A stretch of 64,000 bases of DNA from NCBI GenBank assembly GCA_943787205.1, contig CALSLN010000007.1:43328-107327 (forward strand). The letters are read 5' to 3'. The position numbers and the translations under genes are program-made. The notes beneath the pieces are model-generated. The model did no database searches. It saw only the letters and a list, made by a program, of their open reading frames with translations, and was not told the origin of the DNA. The stretch comes from an uncultured Rhodospirillaceae bacterium. Lineage in GTDB: Bacteria > Pseudomonadota > Alphaproteobacteria > Rhodospirillales > Rhodospirillaceae. Every line of letters begins with the position of its first letter. Position 1 is the stretch's first letter. Below, piece after piece: positions 19,807-28,902 of the stretch.

Positions 19807-20751
19807 TCATTCGCCCATGTCTTTCGAGGCTTTGTTCTTGTGAGCCGCTAAGGCCATAAGGCGACGGTCGCGCCATTCTCGTCTGGAGGCAAGGTCTTGC
19901 TTAGATAAAACTTTGCGGCGCTCAGACTCGACATTTTGAATGAGGTCCTTGCCCCAAGGTTTAGGCTCTGTGCGTGATTGTGCAACGGAGTGGTACAGCG
20001 GACCTAAACGTTCCGCATAGTCCGCGACACCACCAGGCGCATTCAGATCGATCGTCTGGAATGGCCCCATGAACGACCAACGCAAGCCGAGCCCCTCAGA
20101 TACGGTTTTGTCGATATCCTCAGCGGACGCATAACCTTCCTCAAACAACGCCCAGGCCTCATTAAGAAGCGCACCTTGAAGGCGATTGAGCACGAAACCT
20201 TCGACCTCACGTTCGATACGGATCGGGGCTTGGCCGACGGCCGTCATAAGGTCATGTGTTGACTGAACGACGGCAGGGTCTGTCCAAGGCGCCGGAACAA
20301 GCTCAACCAATGGCACGAGGTAAGGTGGATTCACCGGATGGGCGATTAGGCAACGGTGACGACCCGCAAGACCTTCTGTGAACGCAGAGGCTGGAATACC
20401 GGACGACGAGCTTCCGATTACGACATGCGCGTCACACGCAGCATCAAGTGCAGCCGTGATCTCTGATTTTACGGGTACCGTTTCGAAAACTGATTCTTGG
20501 ACGTAAGACACCCCGCGAACGGCATCCTCTAACGATTCACACACAAGAATGTTGTCGATGACAGCCTGAGCCGACTCAATGAGCTGAAAGGACTCAAGGT
20601 CATCCAAGTTCGCTCGAATACCCGCCAGAGCATGTTCCCGGATGGATGCATCACCATCGTAGAGTCGAACTGGATACCCAGCCCGGGCAAATACAATAGC
20701 CCACCCCGCCCCGACAAGCCCTGCACCAACAACTGCGACCGGTGACGTCAT
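19807..20751 (-). CDS. 3-hydroxyacyl-CoA dehydrogenase family oxidoreductase
   Basis: A 314-residue NAD-dependent dehydrogenase with an N-terminal Rossmann domain (VVGAGLVGAGWAIVFARAGY) and a C-terminal helical dimer domain (NRLQGALLNEAWALFEEGYAS). The HPVNPPYLVPLVELVPAPWT segment is typical of the lambda-crystallin/L-gulonate dehydrogenase and carnitine dehydrogenase branch that act on free hydroxy acids rather than CoA esters. Middle gene of the three-gene dehydrogenase operon. Confidence 0.85.
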   Translation of the reverse strand: MTSPVAVVGAGLVGAGWAIVFARAGYPVRLYDGDASIREHALAGIRANLDDLESFQLIESAQAVIDNILVCESLEDAVRGVSYVQESVFETVPVKSEITAALDAACDAHVVIGSSSSGIPASAFTEGLAGRHRCLIAHPVNPPYLVPLVELVPAPWTDPAVVQSTHDLMTAVGQAPIRIEREVEGFVLNRLQGALLNEAWALFEEGYASAEDIDKTVSEGLGLRWSFMGPFQTIDLNAPGGVADYAERLGPLYHSVAQSRTEPKPWGKDLIQNVESERRKVLSKQDLASRREWRDRRLMALAAHKNKASKDMGE

Positions 20752-20760
20752 AACAAAACT

Positions 20761-22038
20761 CTACGCTTTGCTGTAGCGGCGCACGCGGAGATCACACTGC
20801 TCCTGGTGACCCGCAAAATTTTCGATAGCACAAAGACGCGAGCCATACTCGCCAATGATACGTGAAGCTTCCTCTGTGCACGATTGATACGTGCAGGTTT
20901 TGATGAATTTCCCAACCCACAAACCACCGGTGTAACGCGCGGCCTTGCTGGTCGGTAACGTGTGATTGGTTCCAATAACTTTGTCACCATAAGCCACGTT
21001 TGTTTCTTTACCGAGAAAAAGCCCGCCGTAGTTCGTGAGGTTGTTCAGCCACCACTCAGGATCAGCGGTCAACACTTCGACATGCTCTGATGCTATACGA
21101 TCAGCTTCTTTCAACATTTCTGCGTCATTCTCACACAGTATGATTTCGCCATGGTTCTGCCACGCCACGCCCGCGACATCAGCAGTTGGCAGAACGCCAA
21201 GCTGGCGCTCAACTTCGACTACTGTTTCGTCCGCAACGCGCTGCGACGTCGTCAGCAAAATTGACGGAGAGGTTGGGCCATGCTCTGCCTGACCGAGCAA
21301 ATCCGTCGCAACCATTTCACCATCTGATGTGTCGTCCGCAATAACTAAAGTTTCCGTCGGACCAGCAAACAAGTCGATACCGACACGGCCATACAACTGC
21401 CGTTTTGCCTCGGCGACATAAGCATTGCCGGGACCAACCAGCATATCCACCGGGGCAATGGTTTCTGTCCCCAACGCCATTGCTGCGACAGCTTGCACGC
21501 CACCGAGTATATAAATCTCATCAGCACCGGCAAAATGCATAGCCGCGATCGTCGCCGCATGGGCTTCACCGTTTGTCGGCGGCGTGCAGGCGATAACGCG
21601 TTTGCAGCCAGCAACGCGAGCTGTGAGGACACTCATATGCGCTGACGCGACCATGGGGTAGCGGCCGCCGGGTATATAACAACCAACATTTTCGATCGGA
21701 ATGTTCTTGTGGCCTAGGCGAACGCCAGGAATCGTTTCGATTTCGACATCGTGCAACGACGCCAACTGCGCTTCAGCGAATTTACGGATTTGGGTTTGGG
21801 CGAACTTGATATCCGTGATGGTTTGCTCATCAAGAGACTCAACACAGGCCTGAATCTCTGCGTCGGACAATCGAAAACTCTCGGGGGAGTATTTGTCGAA
21901 CGTCTCTGAGTAATGGCGAACAGCAGCATCACCCTCTTTGCCAATACGAGACAAGATATCCGTAACAGTATCCCGAACCTTCGCAGCGGCCGCTTCTGTT
22001 TCATCTTCTGTTGCACCGCGTTTCAAATATGTCGCCAT
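20761..22038 (-). CDS. HisD-fold dehydrogenase, closest in look to sulfopropanediol dehydrogenase HpsN
   Basis: A 425-residue zinc- and NAD-dependent alcohol dehydrogenase of the histidinol dehydrogenase family. Zinc ligands are conserved ([25 protein letters not shown]), as is the catalytic Glu-His in ASEHVEVLT. The N-terminal [11 protein letters not shown], the [18 protein letters not shown] segment and the clustering with two other dehydrogenases rather than his genes point to the HpsN branch, which oxidises 2,3-dihydroxypropane-1-sulfonate to sulfolactate. That substrate is inferred. It is the first gene of the operon, with the others following at 9- and 1-base gaps. Confidence 0.85.
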   Translation of the reverse strand: MATYLKRGATEDETEAAAAKVRDTVTDILSRIGKEGDAAVRHYSETFDKYSPESFRLSDAEIQACVESLDEQTITDIKFAQTQIRKFAEAQLASLHDVEIETIPGVRLGHKNIPIENVGCYIPGGRYPMVASAHMSVLTARVAGCKRVIACTPPTNGEAHAATIAAMHFAGADEIYILGGVQAVAAMALGTETIAPVDMLVGPGNAYVAEAKRQLYGRVGIDLFAGPTETLVIADDTSDGEMVATDLLGQAEHGPTSPSILLTTSQRVADETVVEVERQLGVLPTADVAGVAWQNHGEIILCENDAEMLKEADRIASEHVEVLTADPEWWLNNLTNYGGLFLGKETNVAYGDKVIGTNHTLPTSKAARYTGGLWVGKFIKTCTYQSCTEEASRIIGEYGSRLCAIENFAGHQEQCDLRVRRYSKA

Positions 22039-22161
22039 TTTGATCTCCTGATCCTGCTAAAATCTGTGTTGGTTGGCACACTAGAACTGCTGGTGGTTTA
22101 GGCGAGTCGGCACTTAATTATGGCCGGTATGTGACCAGATGGGCGGCGACCGCGCAAGCGC

Positions 22162-22398
22162 CTACAATCGTTTATCCGCCTGGATCGACCACAATAGCGT
22201 CTCAACTTTGCGGGCCCCCTCTTCCGTTTGAGCTAGGTCTATTGGCCGCTTTCCATTCAAATCCGGTTGCTTGCGATGCAGGAACATATCGACTCTGATT
22301 TCGTCGTCGAGCACATGGCGCGCCGTAACCCTTACCCTGAGTTCAGGCTCAGCCTCTAAGTTGACGGTCTTCACTCGGGGCTTCTGGTTCACCCACAC
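22162..22398 (-). CDS. Short protein with an MbcA/ParS/Xre antitoxin C-terminal-like segment
   Basis: A 78-residue protein whose C-terminal half (LNGKRPIDLAQTEEGARKVETLLWSI) matches the pattern of the toxin-binding domain found at the end of Xre/MbcA/ParS antitoxins. The usual N-terminal helix-turn-helix domain is absent, replaced by about 35 residues of charged, beta-like sequence. No RES-domain toxin lies beside it. It may be a free-standing binding domain, a truncated antitoxin, or an unrelated protein. It sits between the M16 peptidase and the dehydrogenase operon on the same strand. Confidence 0.5.
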   Translation of the reverse strand: MWVNQKPRVKTVNLEAEPELRVRVTARHVLDDEIRVDMFLHRKQPDLNGKRPIDLAQTEEGARKVETLLWSIQADKRL

Positions 22399-22445
22399 AC
22401 CTCATCGCAACGGCGGTGACTTTACACTTACAAACTTGCGCCGAA

Positions 22446-23714
22446 TTAGGCCAGCTGTGACCGGATCACATCGTATTCTGCAAGCTTATCGATTTGCCCA
22501 ACAGCAGCAATCGTAGGTGTTGTCGAAAACAGCCGCTGCGCAGCATCAGCAATGGCCGTTGCATCGATATTCTCAACTTCTTCGATAATTTCCTGCGTAT
22601 CCAAAGTACGCCCGTAGACAAGAATCTGCCGAGCACGTTGAACGCACCTGCTGCCAGGACTTTCCAGCCCCATCAAAAGCCCAGCTTTAAGCTGCGCCTT
22701 GGCACGAACGACCTCATCCTCAGATGCACCGTCGGCCATCTTCTTAATTTCGTCAGTCAACACCGACATAAGTTCATCGGTTTGGTCCGGTCCCGTGCCC
22801 GCATAGACCGTAAATATTCCGGAATCTTCGCAGGCATTTGTCGACGAGAAGACCGAATACGCGAGACCGCGTTTTTCCCGGACTTCTTGAAATAATCGAG
22901 AGGATAGGCCTTCGCCGAATAGAACCGAGAGTGCAGACAGCGGATAATAATCTGGATCGTGATACCCGACGCCATCGAAGCCCAGAACAACATGAAGCTG
23001 CTCAACCGGACGCGCTTCTCGCACATCACCGCCAACATATTTTGCTTGCACCGGTTGAGGGCCATCGCCCTTAGTTAAATTTGTAAAAGCGTCGGCAACG
23101 CCACTGACAAAGGAATCGTGATCCACTCTGCCAGATGCGGATACGACAATATCCCCGCTGGTGTAATTGCGATTCATATAGGCATGAAGGTTATCTGCCG
23201 TCATGCGATTAACGGATTCAACCGTTCCCAGGACTGGCCAACCTAAAGCTTGGTCGGGATAAGCCGTCGACTGCAGCCGATCAAAAACAATGTCATCAGG
23301 CGTGTCTTCAGATTGAAAAATCTCTTGCACAACAACCTGTTGCTCGCGCGCAAACTCTTCTTCATCCATTGTCGCGTTGAGCAAAATGTCAGAGAGAACG
23401 TCAACGGCCAGAGGGAGGTCTTCCTTCAGAACCTTGGCGTAATAAGCCGTGTGATCACGACTCGTGTAGGCATTGAGTTGACCACCAACATTGTCCATCT
23501 GTTCAGCAATTTCGTAGGCCGTGCGCTTCTTTGTACCCTTAAAGGCCATGTGCTCGAGAAGGTGAGAAATCCCATTCACTTCAATGGTTTCATGACGGGT
23601 CCCAGCGGCCACCCAGACGCCGACAGCCGTCGTTTCAACCGACGCTACGGGATCCGTAACAATGCGAAGCCCCGACTCGAGGGTCGTTACCTGCATACCT
23701 GGAGATTTATTCAT
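22446..23714 (-). CDS. M16 family zinc metallopeptidase
   Basis: A 422-residue processing-peptidase-like enzyme. The inverted zinc motif HLLEH is at residues 51-55, with the third ligand glutamate expected about 75 residues later near MDEEEFAREQQVVVQEI. The glycine-rich and active-site partner region (VREKRGLAYSVFSSTNACEDSGIF) is present. Alphaproteobacterial members resemble the beta subunit of the mitochondrial processing peptidase. It lies 11 bases after thrC, a pairing common in this class. Confidence 0.93.
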   Translation of the reverse strand: MNKSPGMQVTTLESGLRIVTDPVASVETTAVGVWVAAGTRHETIEVNGISHLLEHMAFKGTKKRTAYEIAEQMDNVGGQLNAYTSRDHTAYYAKVLKEDLPLAVDVLSDILLNATMDEEEFAREQQVVVQEIFQSEDTPDDIVFDRLQSTAYPDQALGWPVLGTVESVNRMTADNLHAYMNRNYTSGDIVVSASGRVDHDSFVSGVADAFTNLTKGDGPQPVQAKYVGGDVREARPVEQLHVVLGFDGVGYHDPDYYPLSALSVLFGEGLSSRLFQEVREKRGLAYSVFSSTNACEDSGIFTVYAGTGPDQTDELMSVLTDEIKKMADGASEDEVVRAKAQLKAGLLMGLESPGSRCVQRARQILVYGRTLDTQEIIEEVENIDATAIADAAQRLFSTTPTIAAVGQIDKLAEYDVIRSQLA

Positions 23715-23725
23715 ATAGGTGATTC

Positions 23726-25120
23726 TCAGACACGGCTGTGGGTACGGACATAGTCCTGCACCTGTTTCAAATTGTTGGGAAGCTCATCGCACCGTTCTTG
23801 CAGATCATACAAACCCGCCATCGATGGCGGCAATTCAGGTCGAATTCCCGTCGCAGATTCAACAGCATCGGGGAATTTCGCCGGATGCGCTGTCGAAAGA
23901 ATGACTTTGGGGATTGCAGGATCTAAATCCGAACTTTGCGCGGCATGCACACCGACTGCCGTATGCGGATCAATCAACTGGCCTGTCGTCTCATAGGTTG
24001 ATCGAATAAAAGCCTTCGTTTGTTCATCATCCAGACGGCTGCCCGTAAATTGCGCTGCGATAGCCTCCCGTGCAGACGGTTCCACCGCATAGGATCCGCT
24101 TTGGTACAGGCCATCCATCAAGCGCTTTACAGCATCGCCATCACCCCCGTACGCCTCGAACAGTAGTCGCTCGAAATTTGACGAGACCTGGATATCCATG
24201 GCCGGACTCAAAGAGGGTTGCACGCCCTCGACCGTCATCTCACCGGTCTCAAAGTAGCGGGTTAGGATATCGTTTCGGTTAGAGCCAATCAGGAACGACG
24301 CAATCGGAAGCCCCATGCGTGAAGCGCAGTACCCTGCAAACGCGTTGCCAAAATTGCCCGTTGGAACAGCAAAGGCGACCGGTCTATCCGGCCCACCTAG
24401 CGCGAGCGCCGCATACGCGTAGTAAACCGTCTGGGACATAATGCGCGCCCAGTTGATTGAGTTGACGGCCGACAAATGCAGGTCGTCGCGAAATGCCTGG
24501 TCATTAAACATGGACTTAACCAGCGCCTGACAGTCATCGAACGTTCCATCAATTGCGACGTTATGAACGTTCGCGGCGTCTACGGTCGTCATCTGGCGGC
24601 GCTGAACTTCAGAGACGCGCCCCTTCGGATGCAGGATGATGATGTCTACAGCTTCACGGCCAGCGCAAGCCGCGATGGCAGCAGACCCTGTATCACCAGA
24701 CGTTGCCCCAACAATTGTAATGCGTTCTTTCTTAGCAGACAAAACACGGTCGAAAAGATGGCCAACGACCTGCAACGCATAGTCTTTAAAGGCCAAAGTG
24801 GGACCATGGTACAACTCCATCAGCCACGTGTTCGCCCCGAGCTGAACCATTGGTGCAACAGCTGGGTGATCAAACGCGCTGTAGGCCTCTTCCATGATCT
24901 CAGGCAGATCCGCCTCAATGGATGATCCAGCTAAGAATGGCTGGGTGACGACTGTCGCGAGCTCCGCATAGGATAACTCACGCATAGCGCGCCATTCATC
25001 CGCAGAGCGCTCTGGCCAAGTCACAGGCAGATATAATCCGCCATCCCGCGCAAGGCCGGTCAGAAGAACATCATCAAAACCAAGCTCTGGAGCCTGGCCA
25101 CGGGTTGATTGGAAGCGCAC
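23726..25120 (-). CDS. thrC: Threonine synthase
   Basis: PLP enzyme (464 aa) converting O-phosphohomoserine to threonine. The PLP lysine lies in GPTLAFKDYALQ, and the phosphate-binding segment GATSGDTGSAA is intact. It starts with GTG (25118-25120) behind a good AAGGAG site. Together with thrB at 16.4 kb it covers the last two steps of threonine synthesis. Confidence 0.97.
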   Translation of the reverse strand: MRFQSTRGQAPELGFDDVLLTGLARDGGLYLPVTWPERSADEWRAMRELSYAELATVVTQPFLAGSSIEADLPEIMEEAYSAFDHPAVAPMVQLGANTWLMELYHGPTLAFKDYALQVVGHLFDRVLSAKKERITIVGATSGDTGSAAIAACAGREAVDIIILHPKGRVSEVQRRQMTTVDAANVHNVAIDGTFDDCQALVKSMFNDQAFRDDLHLSAVNSINWARIMSQTVYYAYAALALGGPDRPVAFAVPTGNFGNAFAGYCASRMGLPIASFLIGSNRNDILTRYFETGEMTVEGVQPSLSPAMDIQVSSNFERLLFEAYGGDGDAVKRLMDGLYQSGSYAVEPSAREAIAAQFTGSRLDDEQTKAFIRSTYETTGQLIDPHTAVGVHAAQSSDLDPAIPKVILSTAHPAKFPDAVESATGIRPELPPSMAGLYDLQERCDELPNNLKQVQDYVRTHSRV

Positions 25121-25227
25121 GGATTACTCCTTGGCTGTGCCGAGGGCCGGAAAGGCGCGGATACTAGCGGGGAGTGACCACCCGAACAACCACAAGGACA
25201 CCCTTGTTACCGATAGACCAAGTTGCC

Positions 25228-25842
25228 CTATCGAGCGGCTGCCGCGATGTCTTTCGCCATTTCAGCTAGCAATTCATCGAGCGCCGAACTCATGGCTGAC
25301 ACTGCGCTGGCCACGCCACGGCCCGCTGAGCGCTCCGTCCGGTAGGTCTTCAGCAGTAAAGACTCATTGCCCCTGATGCGCCGCAAACCAACATCGAACT
25401 CCACAACAACGGTGCCACCACCACCCACGACATGCTCTAGGCGGCGAAGGGTTCCAACGATTTCATAGTCTCGATCAGCACGAAACTCCGGCGCTGCAGT
25501 TTGATCAAAGGTTCGACCCGTTCTGAGCGCATCGATCAAGCTCCGCTGAAGCATGATGGACGGCGGCTCAGACCAGTAGTGATAGGTGTATTGCTTTTGG
25601 GTCGTATCTGACTGACGGAAAATAATAGCTCGCTCATTAACGACACCTTCCGCACGGAAGGGCGGCACTTCAACCGTTCCTTCAATGGGTGCAGTTCCAC
25701 TGGATGAAACAGCGGCTCCAGCCGTCAAATTATAATAAGTGTCCGTGGGGACCGGTGCTGACGAACACGATGCAAACAACGTACCCGCCACACTCAAAAG
25801 AATGACGCGGCGTCCAGCGGCGATAAGAAATGAATGTTTCAT
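25228..25842 (-). CDS. ABC-type transport auxiliary lipoprotein (MCE system)
   Basis: A 204-residue lipoprotein with signal peptide and lipobox (LFASC, then SSAPVPTDTYYNL). The YYNL motif, the PPFRAEGVVNERAIIFR strand and the YHYWSEPPSIMLQRSL segment are typical of the auxiliary lipoproteins of MCE transporters (PqiC-like family). It probably bridges the outer membrane to the MlaD-type protein encoded just upstream (9-base gap). Last gene of the operon. Confidence 0.88.
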   Translation of the reverse strand: MKHSFLIAAGRRVILLSVAGTLFASCSSAPVPTDTYYNLTAGAAVSSSGTAPIEGTVEVPPFRAEGVVNERAIIFRQSDTTQKQYTYHYWSEPPSIMLQRSLIDALRTGRTFDQTAAPEFRADRDYEIVGTLRRLEHVVGGGGTVVVEFDVGLRRIRGNESLLLKTYRTERSAGRGVASAVSAMSSALDELLAEMAKDIAAAAR

Positions 25843-25851
25843 AAGTCCCCC

Positions 25852-26841
25852 TTATCGTCCGCCATTGGCCAAAGCTTCATCTTGCTGCGGTGACCCGCCC
25901 AACAACAAGCCAGGGTTTTGCCGAATAGAACGACTAAATTCTGCAAAGTTCCGACTGGTTGCCTCTAAGTTCCCAGTAATATCGTCGATGGTGCGTGAGA
26001 TCGTTGCCAACGTATAGCGAAGGTCCTTAACCGCATCGTTCACATCCGTGGAGTTCTCTGTAACAACGTTATTGATCAACACAACCGACTCATGAATCAA
26101 AGTCCGAGTCTCATTAAGCTCGGAGGCCAAACCAGCCATATCGGAGGACGCTGTCTCAAAATTCGTAAGAACAGATTTAAGGTTCCCACGATTTTCTGTA
26201 CTCAGCACATCTGTCTCAATCAATTTCGCTGTGCGCGTGAAGCTCGCAGAGATCTCTGGAACTTGGCGATTAAGGTCTTCGGAAATTGTCTTCAGATTAG
26301 CCAGCATCGGGCCGGCATTATCCACTGCCGCATCACCAATCTGAGTGACGTACGAATTCAGATTCTCGATCAGCGGCTTGATTGAATTCTGACTAAGGTC
26401 ACCAAACTCGGCCCCTATCTCTGACAAGGCCGCAAAGAAGTTACTTGGCGCCACACCTGGAATGAGAGCTCCAGGCAAAAGAGGCTGTGTACTTTCACCA
26501 CCGGCAATATCAATCGTCATCGCGGACAGCAAACCGGACACAGTTGCCCTTGCCACACTGTCGTCAGGAATCACCCAGCCTTCGTCAATCTCGATATTCA
26601 CTCGGAACTGAACGGAATCGTCGTCAAACATCGGCTCAATGCTGTCGACCTGCCCAATTTGATACCCCTCATACAGCACCTGCGTACCGTACTTCAGACC
26701 ACCGACGTTGTTATAGACAGTGTAGTACTTGTCCGTTGCACCAGTGCTCCCCGCCAAAATGCTAATGATGATGACGAACACCACGACCATGACGGAAACA
26801 AATCCGCCGACGACGACATAGTTGATACTGCTATCTTTCAT
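25852..26841 (-). CDS. mlaD: MlaD-family MCE substrate-binding protein
   Basis: Membrane-anchored periplasmic protein (329 aa) with one N-terminal helix (about 8-30), then a single MCE domain (about 40-120, with YNNVGGLKYGTQVLYEGYQIGQV), and a long helical C-terminal part rich in heptad-like repeats. MCE rings form hydrophobic tunnels for phospholipids between the membranes. The helical tail is longer than in E. coli MlaD and more like the single-MCE proteins of other alphaproteobacteria. It follows the ATPase gene in the operon. Confidence 0.92.
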   Translation of the reverse strand: MKDSSINYVVVGGFVSVMVVVFVIIISILAGSTGATDKYYTVYNNVGGLKYGTQVLYEGYQIGQVDSIEPMFDDDSVQFRVNIEIDEGWVIPDDSVARATVSGLLSAMTIDIAGGESTQPLLPGALIPGVAPSNFFAALSEIGAEFGDLSQNSIKPLIENLNSYVTQIGDAAVDNAGPMLANLKTISEDLNRQVPEISASFTRTAKLIETDVLSTENRGNLKSVLTNFETASSDMAGLASELNETRTLIHESVVLINNVVTENSTDVNDAVKDLRYTLATISRTIDDITGNLEATSRNFAEFSRSIRQNPGLLLGGSPQQDEALANGGR

Positions 26842-26889
26842 GACGTTTATGAGACGGCGTTTAAGCGCCGGCGCCCCTTCCCTGTTCCC

Positions 26890-27726
26890 CTAGTCTTTCG
26901 CAGCCGTTAACCGGCGTAAATATTCATCTGGATCGAGAATCTCTTCTTCGGTTCTTCGATTCAGAAGGTTTTGTATCCGTTCGTTACTGCTGGCCTTCAC
27001 TTCGTCAACCGTCCCAACCATCAGGATATTACCCTGATCTAGAACACAAATACGATCCGCGATCTTAAACGCGCTCTCCAGCTCATGGGTGACGACCACA
27101 ATAGACATGCCCATAGCATCACGAAGATCAATAATAAGATCATCAATCGCCGACGCCACAACGGGATCCAGACCCGCTGACGGCTCATCACAAAACAGCA
27201 CCCGTGGATCCATCACGATTGCCCGTGCAAAGGCAGCCCGCTTAATCATCCCGCCGGAAAGCTCGGCCGGCATGAGATCGTCGAATCCAGAAAGATTAAC
27301 GACCTCCATCTTGAGGCGCGCCATGATCTGCATGGTTGTTTCATCTAGCTTAGTATGCTCTCGAAGCGGCAACATAATATTTTGCAGCACGTTCATAGAC
27401 GTGAAGAGTGCACCGCCTTGGAATGCGACGCCCATCTTCTGGCGCAACTTTGTGCGGGCAACCTGATCGATATTGTTAAGGTCCTGGCCGAGCAAACGCA
27501 CATACCCCGACGTCGGCTTTACTAAGCCAAGTAGCGTATTGAGCATCGTGGTCTTACCAGATCCGGATCCGCCCATAATCACCAGCGTTTCACCGGCGTA
27601 TACTTCAAGGCTCACAGAGTGGAGGATTTCACGAGGCCCATAATGGGTTACAAGATCTCGGACCTCGATGACGACCTCACGGTCCGTGTCGGCTTCGGGT
27701 GAATCTATGAGTGCAGCTTCTGACAT
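26890..27726 (-). CDS. mlaF: ABC transporter ATP-binding protein, MlaF type
   Basis: Cytoplasmic ATPase (278 aa) driving lipid movement through the MlaE permease. Walker A is GGSGSGKTT, the ABC signature is LSGGMIKRAAFARA (the variant LSGGM is characteristic of MlaF), and Walker B is VLFCDEPSAGLDP. A short C-terminal extension follows residue 250. It directly follows the permease gene. Confidence 0.95.
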   Translation of the reverse strand: MSEAALIDSPEADTDREVVIEVRDLVTHYGPREILHSVSLEVYAGETLVIMGGSGSGKTTMLNTLLGLVKPTSGYVRLLGQDLNNIDQVARTKLRQKMGVAFQGGALFTSMNVLQNIMLPLREHTKLDETTMQIMARLKMEVVNLSGFDDLMPAELSGGMIKRAAFARAIVMDPRVLFCDEPSAGLDPVVASAIDDLIIDLRDAMGMSIVVVTHELESAFKIADRICVLDQGNILMVGTVDEVKASSNERIQNLLNRRTEEEILDPDEYLRRLTAAKD

Positions 27727-27727
27727 A

Positions 27728-28528
27728 TCAACGCGTCGTAATAAAAGCGAAGATCATGTCCGTCACAATGATCGCGCTAATAGCTAAAACCACAGACCGT
27801 GTCGTCATGCGGCCGACCCCTTCTGCACCGCCTTCGACCAGCGCTCCATTAATGACACCGACAAGTGTAATCAAAAGTCCAAACAGGACACTCTTGCCGA
27901 GACCGTGCAGCACATCGTCGACCACAATAATTTCCGTGAGACTATCAATATAAGCCCCCATGCTGATGCCAAGTTCGACCGAGATGTACCAACCAGCACC
28001 AATAAGCATAACCAAGTCTGCCCACAGTGTGAGTACCGGCACCATGACCAACATGCCGATCAGAGCTGGCGTCACCAGAAAGCGGACAGGGTCGACCCCC
28101 ATGACTTCCAGCGCATCCACCTCTTGATTGATTCGCATCGTTCCAATGCGCGCAGCAAGCGACGACCCGGTTCTGCCAGCGATGAGAATGCCGGTGATCA
28201 GCGGGCCAAACTCCCTAACCACAGAGATACCAACACCAATAGTGACCTGCTGTTCAGCGCCAAATGTCGCCAATGTATAAATGCCTTGAATGGCCAGCAT
28301 CATCCCGATGGTCACGGACATCATGGTGACGATCGGAATAGCGGCAATGCCGACCTCCATGCATCGCTCAAAAACCATCGAAAGGCGGACAGGCTGACCG
28401 CGCTTCGACCCCACGAGGGTCCAGACAACGCTTTGGACAAAGAGAACCGCGCCAAAGCCCACTTCGGCCACGCCAGCGGCTGCAGCTCGTCCTAGTTTTT
28501 CTAGATTATGTGAGACCCGGTCGGTCAC
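27728..28528 (-). CDS. mlaE: MlaE-family lipid ABC transporter permease
   Basis: Inner-membrane permease (266 aa) with about five or six helices. Family segments include GAVLFVQSV, IQGIYTLATFGAEQQVTIGVG, VREFGPLITGILIAGRTGSSLAARIGTM and NQEVDALEVMGVDP, which are hallmarks of MlaE. It starts 4 bases after the STAS gene and runs into mlaF. Confidence 0.96.
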   Translation of the reverse strand: MTDRVSHNLEKLGRAAAAGVAEVGFGAVLFVQSVVWTLVGSKRGQPVRLSMVFERCMEVGIAAIPIVTMMSVTIGMMLAIQGIYTLATFGAEQQVTIGVGISVVREFGPLITGILIAGRTGSSLAARIGTMRINQEVDALEVMGVDPVRFLVTPALIGMLVMVPVLTLWADLVMLIGAGWYISVELGISMGAYIDSLTEIIVVDDVLHGLGKSVLFGLLITLVGVINGALVEGGAEGVGRMTTRSVVLAISAIIVTDMIFAFITTR

Positions 28529-28532
28529 CGGT

Positions 28533-28866
28533 TCACTCGTTCGCTGCGAGGGCGTCCTCGGTGCTCTCGTGGATCGAGAATACCTTATCTAGCCGGGCCA
28601 AACTAAGCACTCGCATAGCCGCCGCACTGACATGAACCAATGCAAAAAACGACCCTTTCTTGCGGGATACCTGAAATGCTTCGACCAAACTCGCAACACC
28701 GGACGAATCGAGGTAGTTCACTTGGGACATGTCGACCACGACTTTGTCGTGGGGTCTCCAAGCACTCCAACAAGCCCTGACGAACGGCTGGCGATGTCTG
28801 CAAATCAACGTCACCGGACAAAGCAACAACCGTCGCCCCGTCTTTTTCTGTAATTTCTAACGCCAT
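28533..28866 (-). CDS. STAS-domain protein (MlaB/anti-sigma antagonist like), with a +1 frameshift
   Basis: A single STAS domain of about 110 residues. The start (ATG at 28866, with GAGGGGG upstream) gives MALEITEKDGATVVALSGDVD to about residue 37. The other frame supplies DKVVVDMSQVNYLDSSGVASLVEAF and the rest. Removing one base from the G run at 28751-28754 (plus strand) joins them. DSSGVAS carries the serine that is phosphorylated in partner-switching antagonists. By position it could be the MlaB-like subunit of the downstream ABC transporter. By its other neighbour, a phosphatase/kinase, it could be a switch protein; the two are not exclusive. Confidence 0.85.
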
Positions 28867-28902
28867 GAATCCCCCTCGCGTTAAACCGGAGTTTAGCGTG
28901 TT

